In this document: piece by piece, positions 7,231 through 16,948 of the stretch
Position numbering within the stretch: position 1 is the first letter of the stretch
Layout: each line of letters starts with the position of its first letter
DNA from: an uncultured Bacteroidia bacterium
GTDB taxonomy: Bacteria; Bacteroidota; Bacteroidia; Bacteroidales; ML635J-15
Assembly (NCBI GenBank): GCA_902776565.1
Contig: CACYQN010000008.1
Span: forward strand, 25,526 to 89,525
Reading direction: 5' to 3'
Length of the DNA stretch: 64,000 bases
The notes under the pieces: generated by a model
What the model saw: the letters and a program-made list of their open reading frames with translations, nothing else
Database searches by the model: none
What the model was told of the DNA's origin: nothing
Position numbers and translations under genes: made by a program

Positions 7231-10215
7231 ATGAACAAGACTCTAGGCACAGCGGAACTACAGATTGACGAACAGAACAGGCAGATTATCAAGAGCCTGA
7301 TTGAACGAAATAAGATTATCGAAGAGAACAATCTGCCAACCGACAATATGATTCCCGGGTACAAACTCGATTCAAACGGAAAATTCTTGAGTGTCAACAT
7401 AAAAATGGCTGAACTGCTGGGCTATTCCTCAACCGATGAGCTTATGTCGGCAATAGTCGAAAAAAAATATCTGATACTTAAGTCTGACCTTACGACTACA
7501 CTTGAAAATTCCGACTATGTCATCGACAAGCCTTTGTATTTGCGCACCCGAAGCGATTCGTACCTGACACTTAAGAAGTCCGTCATAAAACTCAAGGAAG
7601 ATGGTCGTATCCGCTACTATGGGCTGGTTACTCGTATGGATTCGCACAAGAATGTTGTACACGAGGATGCAATATTCTGGAATGCCGTAAAGCAGATGTA
7701 CGGCGGAATGAAGTCGGGTATAGTTATATGCGACAGCGACGGCTATATATTGTACGAAAATCCTGCCATAAGGCATTTGCTTGGTTACGATGACCTTGCC
7801 GAACTGCCAAGTCCGTATATTACTGGATATGTGACAGAAGGTTGCCAAAAGAAAATGAAAGAATCGCTGGGCGAATTGTTCGACAAGCAAGTCCAAATCC
7901 CAAGCATTACCTATTCGCTCATTAAAAACGACGGAAACACCATCGAGGTTGAAATTTACTCTTCAATGATTGCAATCGAGGATAGGAAATTGTGCCTTTC
8001 TGTAATTTCCGGTTTCGGCAAGGACGAAAATATGCGCAATATGGAGTCGTCTGTGCAGTATCGCAAGACTCTCAACCTGCTTTCGGAAATATACATACTG
8101 GTTACCGAATCGGGTGGAATATGCGACCTTAACGAATCGGCAGTCAACCTGTGGGGCTGGAATTACAACCGCTACCTTACAAAGTCGATTTTCGAACTTG
8201 GCAGTTTCCGTGTCGCCGACTCAAAGCGACGGCTCGACTACTTGTGCGACGACGGTGCAAGCCGATACACATTTGTCGCAAAGGAAACTATATATGGCGA
8301 ACTGTTGTTGTCGGCAAGGATGCATTCGGTAGTCGTCAACGACAAAAGGTGCATTGCCGTAGTGATGGAAAGCCGGCACGAGATACAGCAGATAAAAGAA
8401 AAGCTTGAACAGGAGTATCACAACAACTTTGTAATGTTCGAGAACTCTGTTTGCGGAATAATTCACCTTAACGGCAAGGAAATCATCAACGCCAACACAC
8501 AGGCCTACAGTCTGCTGAAAATATCTTACGACATCAGGGGCGAACAGTTTTCAAGCATTTTCCCCGATACCCGACGCAAAAAGCGCCATATTGTAATCAC
8601 TGCCGCAAACCGTATGGAGGAAGTGTTCAACTACGAATTTTCCACCAAGGGCAAGCGCACGCTTCTTGAAGTTCACCTGTTCGACGTTGACAAGGAAAAC
8701 ACTTTCTGCTATTTTATTGACACGACCCAGCACAAGTCGGCTCCGTTGTCGCTTGCCAACTTGTCGTCGCGCTACCGTGCAATAGTGGAGCAGTCGCCCT
8801 GCGGTGTGCTTATCGGCGACAAGAACGGCGACATAATAGATGTAAGCGGTCGCTTCTGCGAAATGATAAGGATGCCGGCTGTCGAGATTCTTGGAAAGAA
8901 CATATCCGCACTTTTCACCGAAAGCAGTATCAAGGGAAAGCCCCTCGACTATGTACGCGTTGATGCCGGCGAAATAATAAGCGCCGAGCGCGAACTTAAA
9001 TGCGGTGACGGTACTATCAAGATTGTCGAGATGTATTCCAGTGTTATTTCCACCGATATGTATCAGGCTGTAGTACTGGATATTACGTCAAGAAAGATAT
9101 ACGAAAACCAGATGCTTGACTATCGTCGTCAGGTACACGATATGGATATGGAGAAAGCCCATTTCCTGAAAAAGTCGAAGGACATCACTGCAATATTCAC
9201 TGCCGATGCCAATATCAAGAACATTTTTGTGGGGGAAAGTTCTCCGTTCTACAGGTATTTCAATAGCGAAAAGGAGTTTATTGAGCGTTTTCTGAGCTAC
9301 ATATCGCGCAAGGACTACGATATGATGCTAAAGCAAGGTATTGCAAACGCAATTGCCGGGAATGAAAACAAGGAGCAGAAAGTCGAAATTGTTATCGGTG
9401 GCACCTTGCTTATCCTCGAAGTAAGGTTTATGCTAATCGAAAACGATGTGCTGGTGGTGATTTCCGATGTCACCGAAAGGGAACGGATAATAACCGAACT
9501 CAACCGTGCACTGAAGAAATCGGAGGAGAACGAAAAGTTGCAGGCTGCGTTCCTGAGCAACCTTTCGCACGAACTGCGAACGCCAATGAACGGCGTAATA
9601 GGTTTTGCCGACATTCTGCTCGAAGACGAGGACAATCCGCAAAAGCAGGAATATCTGAGGATAATACTCAACTCGTCGTACCAGTTGCTCAGTGTGCTGT
9701 CGGATATTATTGAAATGTCGAAGCTTGAGGCTGGCGTGGTGCAGGCAAAGTCCGAAATTGTCAGCGTGAAGAAAATCATCGGTGATGTCTGTGCTTTGAT
9801 GCGTACCGAACATAGTGTCACCGACAACAATGTGCAGATTATGAATCTTGCACAGGAACGCAAGGAAACGCATATCATTTCGGACAGTACAAAACTTAAA
9901 CAAATAATTACCAACTTGATTAGCAATGCAATAAAGTTCACGAAGAACGGCAAGGTGGAGGTCGATTTCAGCGAAACCGACGAAAAGGTCTGCATAACTG
10001 TTCGCGACAACGGCGTTGGAATTTCCAAGCGGGACATCGACCATATTTTCGACCGCTTCTTCCAGACAAACAACGCGAAAGCCGCCACAAAGGGTGCAGG
10101 ACTTGGACTTGCCATCGTCAAGTCGTATGTTGATATGCTTCAGGGTACTATACGGGTCGAATCGGAGGAAGGCAAGGGCTCTTGCTTCTATGTTGAATTG
10201 CCAAACAACTATTGA
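7231..10215 (+). CDS. Cytosolic multi-PAS hybrid-less sensor histidine kinase
   Basis: 994 residues from the ATG at 7231 (chosen from the promoter at 7182-7212). About six PAS-like modules in a row (near 30-135, 140-260, 270-390, 400-510, 520-630, 650-750; the last is weak), each with the DxxGxIxxxN pattern. Then comes HisKA with the phospho-acceptor H780 in LSNLSHELRTPMNG, and a HATPase_c domain with N box (LISNAIKFTKNG), G1 (DNGVGIS), F box (FDRFFQ) and G2 (GAGLGLAI). No transmembrane segment, signal peptide or receiver domain is seen. No response regulator lies nearby; the next gene, 42 bp on and probably cotranscribed, is an adenylate cyclase fusion, so the kinase may feed into cyclic-nucleotide signalling. 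That link is inferred. Confidence 0.93.
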   Translation: MNKTLGTAELQIDEQNRQIIKSLIERNKIIEENNLPTDNMIPGYKLDSNGKFLSVNIKMAELLGYSSTDELMSAIVEKKYLILKSDLTTTLENSDYVIDKPLYLRTRSDSYLTLKKSVIKLKEDGRIRYYGLVTRMDSHKNVVHEDAIFWNAVKQMYGGMKSGIVICDSDGYILYENPAIRHLLGYDDLAELPSPYITGYVTEGCQKKMKESLGELFDKQVQIPSITYSLIKNDGNTIEVEIYSSMIAIEDRKLCLSVISGFGKDENMRNMESSVQYRKTLNLLSEIYILVTESGGICDLNESAVNLWGWNYNRYLTKSIFELGSFRVADSKRRLDYLCDDGASRYTFVAKETIYGELLLSARMHSVVVNDKRCIAVVMESRHEIQQIKEKLEQEYHNNFVMFENSVCGIIHLNGKEIINANTQAYSLLKISYDIRGEQFSSIFPDTRRKKRHIVITAANRMEEVFNYEFSTKGKRTLLEVHLFDVDKENTFCYFIDTTQHKSAPLSLANLSSRYRAIVEQSPCGVLIGDKNGDIIDVSGRFCEMIRMPAVEILGKNISALFTESSIKGKPLDYVRVDAGEIISAERELKCGDGTIKIVEMYSSVISTDMYQAVVLDITSRKIYENQMLDYRRQVHDMDMEKAHFLKKSKDITAIFTADANIKNIFVGESSPFYRYFNSEKEFIERFLSYISRKDYDMMLKQGIANAIAGNENKEQKVEIVIGGTLLILEVRFMLIENDVLVVISDVTERERIITELNRALKKSEENEKLQAAFLSNLSHELRTPMNGVIGFADILLEDEDNPQKQEYLRIILNSSYQLLSVLSDIIEMSKLEAGVVQAKSEIVSVKKIIGDVCALMRTEHSVTDNNVQIMNLAQERKETHIISDSTKLKQIITNLISNAIKFTKNGKVEVDFSETDEKVCITVRDNGVGISKRDIDHIFDRFFQTNNAKAATKGAGLGLAIVKSYVDMLQGTIRVESEEGKGSCFYVELPNNY

Positions 10216-10257
10216 ATGCTATATTTTGATATTTTTGTCGTTTTATAATAAATAATT

Positions 10258-13200
10258 ATGTCACAAAATAAAAAGGAAACCGTCATTACTCGCAAGCTTC
10301 GTGAGCTAAAGGTTCCACAAAGCAGAACGAAAACGCAATGCAAAATGGGGAGCGTTGTAAGCCGCTCACTGAGCGTGTCGAAGTGCGGCAATACACAAGG
10401 AGATTGCTCACTTCGTTTCGCGAGGCTGCAAGCAGCGTTCCGCACAGACAGGCTCACAAGTCTCGTACCTTCGCCTGTTCGCTTTGTCTTACGGAATGAC
10501 GTAAAGAGTCGTTTATTTTTAATCACATTTTTATTGTTGCCGTTTGCTACAGTCTTTGCCCAGAATTCAGGCTACGGCATTCCGCAGATAAGGAACTTCG
10601 GAACCGCCGACTACAGGCAGGAAAGCCAGAATTTCAGCGTCGTGCAGGACAAGAACTCGCTTATGTACTTCGGCAACACCAACGGCATAATGGAGTACGA
10701 CAACGAAAAGTGGACAATCGTGAAAGTCCCCGGTCGTCCCAAACTTGCCGTAAGCGACAAGAACGAAATTTACTTTGGTGCCTACAATATGTTCGGTAAG
10801 GTGAACTACAAGAACGGGCACATTGATGTCGCTGAGTTTGAGAACAATACGGGGACAGAGTTCGGTCAGATAACAAAGCTTGCCGTTTCGGGCGACGATG
10901 TGTATTTTACATCGAGTGGAAAACTGTTTATGTACTCCGATTCCACCATCAGGAAAATTGCCGACAATGGTTTCTTCCGTCTGCTTAGCCTTGATACTGC
11001 CGTGTATGTGCAGAAGAAATTTGCTCCGCTGAAACGTCTTAACCACGGTCGACAGGAAGACGATGCCTTCTGTTCGTTGGTCGATTCTATCGAGGTGGCA
11101 GATATGATATGTGCCAGCGATGGCTGTATAATTCTGCGCGACGAAATAAGGTCTTGCTTTTACAAATATTCAGTAGCAGACGGACTTTCTCCTTTTTTTA
11201 CCGACCTTGACAGGTACATAAACAAGAACGGCTATTCGTGCATGAAAAGCCTTAGCGATGGCGCTTTTGTCGTGGGAACAAATTCCGGGGGGCTTGTTTC
11301 GTTCGATGAGGATGGCAAGTACAGGTTTGTGCTTAGTTCGTCCAATGGTCTGAAGGACAATACAATAAACGACATTTGCATTGACAATCAGAACAAGGTT
11401 TGGGCTGTTACCGAAAACGGAATTTGTCTTCTCGAGACCAATTCGGAACTGTCGTACTTCAATGCCTACAACGGAATAAGGGGTACGGTCCTTTCGGTAA
11501 GGCGGCACGAGGGACGGCTGTATGTCGGTACCACGTCGGGATTGTTCCAGTACAGCAGATGGGAAATGCCCGGTGCTGCCATGTACAGTTTTATTGGCAT
11601 AAGGGGAATAATGAACAACTGCTGGCAGCTTTGCACCTACGAAGACAAATTGTACGCTGTGACTTTGGACGGTCTTTTCCTTGTCGGCGACAGAAGGGCC
11701 GAGAAAGTTCTCGACGGTGCCTTCAACTCGATGAAACCTATGACTATCGGTGGCGAAGAATTGCTTTTGATTGGCGGACATTCGGGCTTGACGGTAGCCA
11801 GAGTTACCAATGGAAAATTAAAGGAAATAGGCAGGCTGAAGAATATGAGGCATAGGGTGCGTACAATTGCTCCCGACAATGACGGAAGCCTTTGGCTTGG
11901 TACCGACCGCGACGGCTTGTTCAGGGTGGAATTCGGCGATTCGCTCGACTTTGACGCTATGGTGTCGGGCTATGGCTCTTCCGATGGACTTCCGCCCGAC
12001 TACGACTGGGTTGACGTGTATTTAACAAAGAGATTCGGACCTGTGTTTTCCACTTCGTTGGGACTCTTCCTTTACGACAATGCCGAGAAAAAGTTCAAGA
12101 TGGATTCGGTACATTTTGGCACTACCGCCATATATGGTACTCTCAGCGAGGATTCGTGCGGAAATATATGGTACAACTGTTCGTACCCAGGTGCCTACGA
12201 GCGCGAGGTCGGTGTGATAAGGTTCGATGCCAATGGCGGCTTTACGCGTATGACTTCGTCGTTCTGCCAGATGAGGGAGTCGGTGGTCGAAAACATTTAC
12301 CCCGAAAAGGCCGATGTGGTTTGGTTCGGTACTTCAGATGCTCTCATAAAGTACAATGCTAACGGGAAAATGCATCAGGCAGCCGACAGTACCTTCAAAT
12401 GTATGATTAGGAAGGTTGCAGTGGCTAACGACTCGATAATATACGTCTTCGACAACGACTATTCGCAGGACGTTGACTTTATGCACAAAATCAGGTATCT
12501 CGACAGAAAAATAAGGTTCGATGTGGCTGGTCTGGCTTACAATACCTTCGGCGATACCGAGTACCAGTTCAAGCTCGAAGGCCTCGACGACGACTGGTCG
12601 GAATGGACTACCGACTCGTACAAGGAGTACATAAGCCTTTCGGAAGGCGACTACAAGTTTATGGTGCGTTCGCGCAACGGCTACGGACAAATCAGCAATA
12701 CCGCCGAATTCAGATTCGAGGTTACACCGCCATATTATCGTTCAATAATTGCCTATATCCTTTATTTCTTGAGTTTTGTTGTTATAATCGTGCTTATTGT
12801 CGCGTGGAGGAACATTGTTCATGCCAAGGAAAAGCTCAAGCTCGAGAGGATTGTGGAAATGCGTACCAACGAACTTGTTATGCAGAAGGAGCAGACCGAA
12901 AAGCTTGTAAAGAAACTGCTTCCGCAGAATACAGTGGACGAGATTCAGAAAAATGGTAACGCCAAATCGAAGAAATACGATATGGTTACAGTGTTGTTTT
13001 CTGATATTCAAGGGTTTACCAAGATTGCAGCGGTTACAAATCCCGAAGAGCTGATAAAATATCTCAACGAATTGTTTGTCACTTTCGACAATATCATTGC
13101 AAAATATAATATCGAGAAGATAAAGACTATTGGCGATGCCTATATGTGTGCTGGAGGTATGCCCAACAACGATGCTACAAATCCCGTGGAGGTTGTGCTG

Positions 13201-14154
13201 GCTGGTATGGAGATGCAAAGGGCATTGACCGATTTCAACAATAAGCACGAGCTTAAGATGAATATGCGCCTTGGAATACATACTGGTCCTGTTGTGGCAG
13301 GTGTGGTTGGTGCGCAAAAGATTGAGTACGACATCTGGGGCGACACGGTGAACATTGCAAGCCGTATGGAGTCGCACGGCGAGATTGGCCGTGTCAACAT
13401 TTCGGAAGAGACCTACCGTCACGTAAAGGAATTTTTCAATTGCGAAAACCGTGGCTTGATGGATGTAAAGAACAAGGGCGAGATGGAGATGTACTACGTG
13501 AACGGAATCCTTGAGGAGCTTTCCGAAAACGGCGACGGCATCACTCCAAACCATCTGTTCAATGTGCGTAAGCAAAGCTTGAATTTCTCGCTTATTCAGG
13601 AGGAAATTCTTGAACAGATGCAGCGCGACCTTCCCAAGAACCTTTATTATCACAACCTCAAGCACACAACCGATGCCATTTACCGTGTTACCGACATTGG
13701 CACCAAGGAGAATGTTTCGGAGGAAGACTTGTTGCTTCTGCGTTGTGCCGCATTGTTCCACGACAGCGGATTTATGGCAAGCTACGACAACAACGAGGAA
13801 ATCGGTGCAAGGCTGGCGCATCAGACGCTTGCAAGGTACAAGTTCTCACGCGAGCAGATTGATATTGTAAAAGGCATAATCAACGCTACCAAGGTTCCGC
13901 AGAATCCACACAACTTGCTCGAGGAAATTATGTGCGATGCCGACCTCGACTATCTTGGTCGTCCCGACTTCATACCTATTTCGCAGAACCTGTTCCGCGA
14001 GCTTTACGAACGTGGAAAGATAGATTCTATCGAGCAGTGGAACAAGATGCAGTACAAGTTCATCACCCAGCACCACTACTTTACAGAAACCGCCAAACGT
14101 AGCGGTGAACCCGGCAAGCAGCAGGTGCTGAAGGAATTGAAGGAATTGATTTAA
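10258..14154 (+). CDS. Propeller/Y_Y_Y/TM/class III adenylate cyclase/HD fusion receptor
   Basis: 1298 residues from the ATG at 10258. After a 70-80 residue N-terminal stretch made by a repeat insertion comes the signal peptide RLFLITFLLLPFATVFAQ. Then Reg_prop beta-propeller repeats (about 110-760; e.g. INDICIDNQNKVWAVTENGICLL), a Y_Y_Y domain (about 770-830), one transmembrane helix (YRSIIAYILYFLSFVVIIVLIV), a short coiled coil, and a class III cyclase domain: metal ligands D916 (LFSDIQGFT) and D960 (TIGDAYM), adenine-specifying K956 and D1025 (YDIWGD), transition-state N1032 and R1036. All are present, so ATP to cAMP is predicted. The C-terminal HD domain keeps H1136, H1168-D1169 and DADLDYLG. 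Periplasmic sensing with cytosolic cAMP output is inferred; what the HD domain hydrolyses is unknown. Confidence 0.9.
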   Translation: MSQNKKETVITRKLRELKVPQSRTKTQCKMGSVVSRSLSVSKCGNTQGDCSLRFARLQAAFRTDRLTSLVPSPVRFVLRNDVKSRLFLITFLLLPFATVFAQNSGYGIPQIRNFGTADYRQESQNFSVVQDKNSLMYFGNTNGIMEYDNEKWTIVKVPGRPKLAVSDKNEIYFGAYNMFGKVNYKNGHIDVAEFENNTGTEFGQITKLAVSGDDVYFTSSGKLFMYSDSTIRKIADNGFFRLLSLDTAVYVQKKFAPLKRLNHGRQEDDAFCSLVDSIEVADMICASDGCIILRDEIRSCFYKYSVADGLSPFFTDLDRYINKNGYSCMKSLSDGAFVVGTNSGGLVSFDEDGKYRFVLSSSNGLKDNTINDICIDNQNKVWAVTENGICLLETNSELSYFNAYNGIRGTVLSVRRHEGRLYVGTTSGLFQYSRWEMPGAAMYSFIGIRGIMNNCWQLCTYEDKLYAVTLDGLFLVGDRRAEKVLDGAFNSMKPMTIGGEELLLIGGHSGLTVARVTNGKLKEIGRLKNMRHRVRTIAPDNDGSLWLGTDRDGLFRVEFGDSLDFDAMVSGYGSSDGLPPDYDWVDVYLTKRFGPVFSTSLGLFLYDNAEKKFKMDSVHFGTTAIYGTLSEDSCGNIWYNCSYPGAYEREVGVIRFDANGGFTRMTSSFCQMRESVVENIYPEKADVVWFGTSDALIKYNANGKMHQAADSTFKCMIRKVAVANDSIIYVFDNDYSQDVDFMHKIRYLDRKIRFDVAGLAYNTFGDTEYQFKLEGLDDDWSEWTTDSYKEYISLSEGDYKFMVRSRNGYGQISNTAEFRFEVTPPYYRSIIAYILYFLSFVVIIVLIVAWRNIVHAKEKLKLERIVEMRTNELVMQKEQTEKLVKKLLPQNTVDEIQKNGNAKSKKYDMVTVLFSDIQGFTKIAAVTNPEELIKYLNELFVTFDNIIAKYNIEKIKTIGDAYMCAGGMPNNDATNPVEVVLAGMEMQRALTDFNNKHELKMNMRLGIHTGPVVAGVVGAQKIEYDIWGDTVNIASRMESHGEIGRVNISEETYRHVKEFFNCENRGLMDVKNKGEMEMYYVNGILEELSENGDGITPNHLFNVRKQSLNFSLIQEEILEQMQRDLPKNLYYHNLKHTTDAIYRVTDIGTKENVSEEDLLLLRCAALFHDSGFMASYDNNEEIGARLAHQTLARYKFSREQIDIVKGIINATKVPQNPHNLLEEIMCDADLDYLGRPDFIPISQNLFRELYERGKIDSIEQWNKMQYKFITQHHYFTETAKRSGEPGKQQVLKELKELI
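10281..10501 (+). repeat. ~221-bp repeat element inside the 5' end of the cyclase gene
   Basis: It begins CGTCATTACTCGCAAG and ends CTTACGGAATGACG, imperfect terminal inverted repeats. The inside shares GGGGAGCGTTGT with the extragenic repeats at 31459-31529 and 49718-49788, and carries CACTGAGCGTGTCGAAGTG. Removing it would join MSQNKK directly to a normal signal peptide, so it looks like a frame-preserving insertion. Confidence 0.65.
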
Positions 14155-14281
14155 TATATTGTATCGTGCTGTTGGTGTTGTATTAGAATAGTGTAGTATA
14201 ATATATTGTTTGGCAGGCAACGTTTATGGCTTCTTGATTGTCGTATATACGATAATTGTTGGAATGTTGATTATGAATAAT

Positions 14282-16711
14282 ATGAAACACATACTGTCTA
14301 TTATTATGCTGCTGTTTTTGGCTTTGCCTACGTATTTGTGCGCACAGCAGGATACCGTTATACTTAATCGCGACACTACATTGACTACCTGCGACTTGAT
14401 GTTATACGATTCGGGCGGTGAAGATGGACATTATTCGAGTAACGAAAACTATGTCCTGACAGTCTGCGGAACAGGTACCAATGGTATGGTAATAGATGTA
14501 ATTTCATTAATTACAGAAAGGATTACTTTAGATTACATTAGTATATACGAAGGCGAGAGTATGAATTCTGATTTTCTTGTTGCTAATCTTGGAGGTCGAG
14601 TTGAAGACAGTCTAATCTTTTTGGAAAGCAACTGCGTTACAATAAGATTTCATTCCGACGGTTCGATAAACTATGCCGGATTTGTGATTCGTATTCATTG
14701 CCAGATGAACTGTCAGGAATATTCGCAGAACGTTTTATACGATGACATTTACGATGAAGTCCATTTAATATGTAATTCGTCCGCGATAGTTTCGAATCCG
14801 ATATTTTACAACAATAATGTGGAATACGAGCAGACCATAGCGAACACTTTCTTCCGGTGGAATGTAATAGACGAGAACCGCAAGGTTTCGGGTATGGGGT
14901 TCAATACGCTCGACAGCCTGTCCCCAGGAATGCATCTTATTGAATTGACTGTCATTGATAACGCACATTGTATTACCAATAGTGGACCTATGCTTTTTAT
15001 GGGAATGGACAATCCCGAAATTACTTTTTCTGGAATCCCCGAGGTTGCAAGTATGTACGACACATTGGTTATTTCCGGAGATGTGACATCGGATGACGAA
15101 TTCGTTTTCAATTACAATACACTTTCATACGGATGTATTACCAATATGGAAACAACCGTTTTTACCGATATTGTACATAGATTCCCAGATGATGCAGTTA
15201 TAACCACTCCTGATGATATTGAATCTATCTGTGTGGAAATGGAACATTCGTACATTGGCGACCTCGAAATGTGGATTACCTGTCCGAGCGGTAACAGGAT
15301 GGATATTTTCAATGGATATAGGAATTCATATTGTGCTAATCAATTCTTAGGGGAGCCTAATGATTATGATGAAATGTGTATGTCGGGAGAACCTTACCAA
15401 TATTGTTGGACGCACGATGTCTCACTAACCATGGAGGCTCAGGCATCAAATTCTCCTTCGCATTCGTATGTCGATAATGCAGGGCATGCATACTCCAACC
15501 TCCAATATATTCCTGAAGGTAATTATCTGCCGACTGGAGATTGGACGAATCTTGTGGGATGCCCGATGAATGGTGTTTGGACTTTAAACGTTTATGACCA
15601 CATAGATTATGATGACGGCTTTGTTTTCTCATTTTCCGTACAATTTGAAGCCGATAGCATAGAAGTATCAACCGACAGCATTATGTACACTCAAGTTTTC
15701 TCGGAAGAAGACTTTAGTTGGAATGGACAAGGTATAATTTCTGGTCAAAATGGTTCTTCAACTATGGTTGTCAGTAGCGAAGAGCCCGGGATGCAGACAT
15801 ATACATTTTCTGTTGTAAACAATTACGGTTGTACCTACGATACTACTTTTTCCATATTTTTCTGCAATCCGGATTTTACTGAAACATATATTACCGAATG
15901 CGACAGCGCTGTGTTCTATGGCATAGTATATCACGAAAGCGGCGACTATATGGTGAATGCTGCCTGTGGCAACGAGGAGATGCTTCATCTTTCCATATTG
16001 CATACAATAGACACTACGATTACCATAAGTAATTGTGATGAATATGTATGGAACGATGAAATTTTTACTGAAAGCGGAACCTATACGCGACATTTACAGG
16101 GATTTACAGGCTGCGACAGTACAGTTACATTAAACTTGACAATAAAGAATAGTGTCGAATACGAATTCCGGGATACTTCGTGCGGTCCTTACGAGTGGGA
16201 CGGTAGGATGTACACGGAAACTGCCCCGCATCAGCGGATATATCCTGCTGCAAATGGTTGCGACAGCATAGTTACATTGCACCTTGTCGTTTATGAATCT
16301 GAGACTATTGACACTATTATGGAAGTTCCTTGCTGTCAGTACGAAATGAACGGCTATACATATACCGAGGCAGGAAACTACCTGCAAGTCCTTACCACAA
16401 TAAACGGTTGTGACAGCATAATTCAGTTTTCGCTTATCTTTACCGACTCAATAAGTTCGGTTGACGATTACAAACCAACGGGGACAATGCTTTCCCCAAA
16501 TCCTGCCAATAATGAAATCAATATAGTTTCGGAAGATTTAATTTCAAAAGTCGAGATAATTACACCTATTGGACACGTTGTTCTTACAGAAGTGGTAGGT
16601 GCAAAAAGTGTTTATCTTGATATAAGTGATTTGTCTGCTGGTGTATATTTTGCTGTAGTATGGTTTAAAGGCAACCGCAATCCCGTGTTGTTAAAATTTG
16701 TGAAGCAGTAA
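14282..16711 (+). CDS. Secreted T9SS cargo with CUB-like and P domains
   Basis: 809 residues from the ATG at 14282 (ATG at 14273 also possible); MKHILSIIMLLFLALPTYLCAQ is a signal peptide. Order: CUB-like domain (about 30-140; YISIYEGESMNSDFL), a low-complexity region, a proprotein-convertase P domain (about 285-460; IESICVEMEHSYIGDLEMWITCPSG ... NGVWTLNVYDH), four repeats of about 50 residues ending GCDSxVTLxL (560-740), and a T9SS type A sorting domain (about 735-809; LSPNPANNEINI ... SAGVYFAVVW ... KFVKQ). The protein should be exported across the outer membrane and anchored or released. No catalytic domain is recognised; an adhesin or binding role is likely. It follows the cyclase gene by about 130 bp. 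Confidence 0.88.
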   Translation: MKHILSIIMLLFLALPTYLCAQQDTVILNRDTTLTTCDLMLYDSGGEDGHYSSNENYVLTVCGTGTNGMVIDVISLITERITLDYISIYEGESMNSDFLVANLGGRVEDSLIFLESNCVTIRFHSDGSINYAGFVIRIHCQMNCQEYSQNVLYDDIYDEVHLICNSSAIVSNPIFYNNNVEYEQTIANTFFRWNVIDENRKVSGMGFNTLDSLSPGMHLIELTVIDNAHCITNSGPMLFMGMDNPEITFSGIPEVASMYDTLVISGDVTSDDEFVFNYNTLSYGCITNMETTVFTDIVHRFPDDAVITTPDDIESICVEMEHSYIGDLEMWITCPSGNRMDIFNGYRNSYCANQFLGEPNDYDEMCMSGEPYQYCWTHDVSLTMEAQASNSPSHSYVDNAGHAYSNLQYIPEGNYLPTGDWTNLVGCPMNGVWTLNVYDHIDYDDGFVFSFSVQFEADSIEVSTDSIMYTQVFSEEDFSWNGQGIISGQNGSSTMVVSSEEPGMQTYTFSVVNNYGCTYDTTFSIFFCNPDFTETYITECDSAVFYGIVYHESGDYMVNAACGNEEMLHLSILHTIDTTITISNCDEYVWNDEIFTESGTYTRHLQGFTGCDSTVTLNLTIKNSVEYEFRDTSCGPYEWDGRMYTETAPHQRIYPAANGCDSIVTLHLVVYESETIDTIMEVPCCQYEMNGYTYTEAGNYLQVLTTINGCDSIIQFSLIFTDSISSVDDYKPTGTMLSPNPANNEINIVSEDLISKVEIITPIGHVVLTEVVGAKSVYLDISDLSAGVYFAVVWFKGNRNPVLLKFVKQ

Positions 16712-16948
16712 GGCTAAATAATCAAAGTTCTCCAGTTTTTGCCCATTACACATTTTGTGTAACACATTTTGTGAAATTGAAGCAAAATACACTTCACAAT
16801 ATTGTACTTATATTCCCATAGAATGACATTTTATCGGAATATATTCCTGTAAAATGCAGAGAATTAAAGAAGCACAAAATTCTAATGGCTTTACAATTAA
16901 ATGATTACAACAAAAGCACACCATTCCCGATACGTTTCGTTTTTCAAA

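Noticed and set aside
12742..13821. A 359-codon antisense frame over the cyclase domain
   Set aside because: The plus strand encodes intact cyclase and HD motifs; the antisense product has no recognisable domain.
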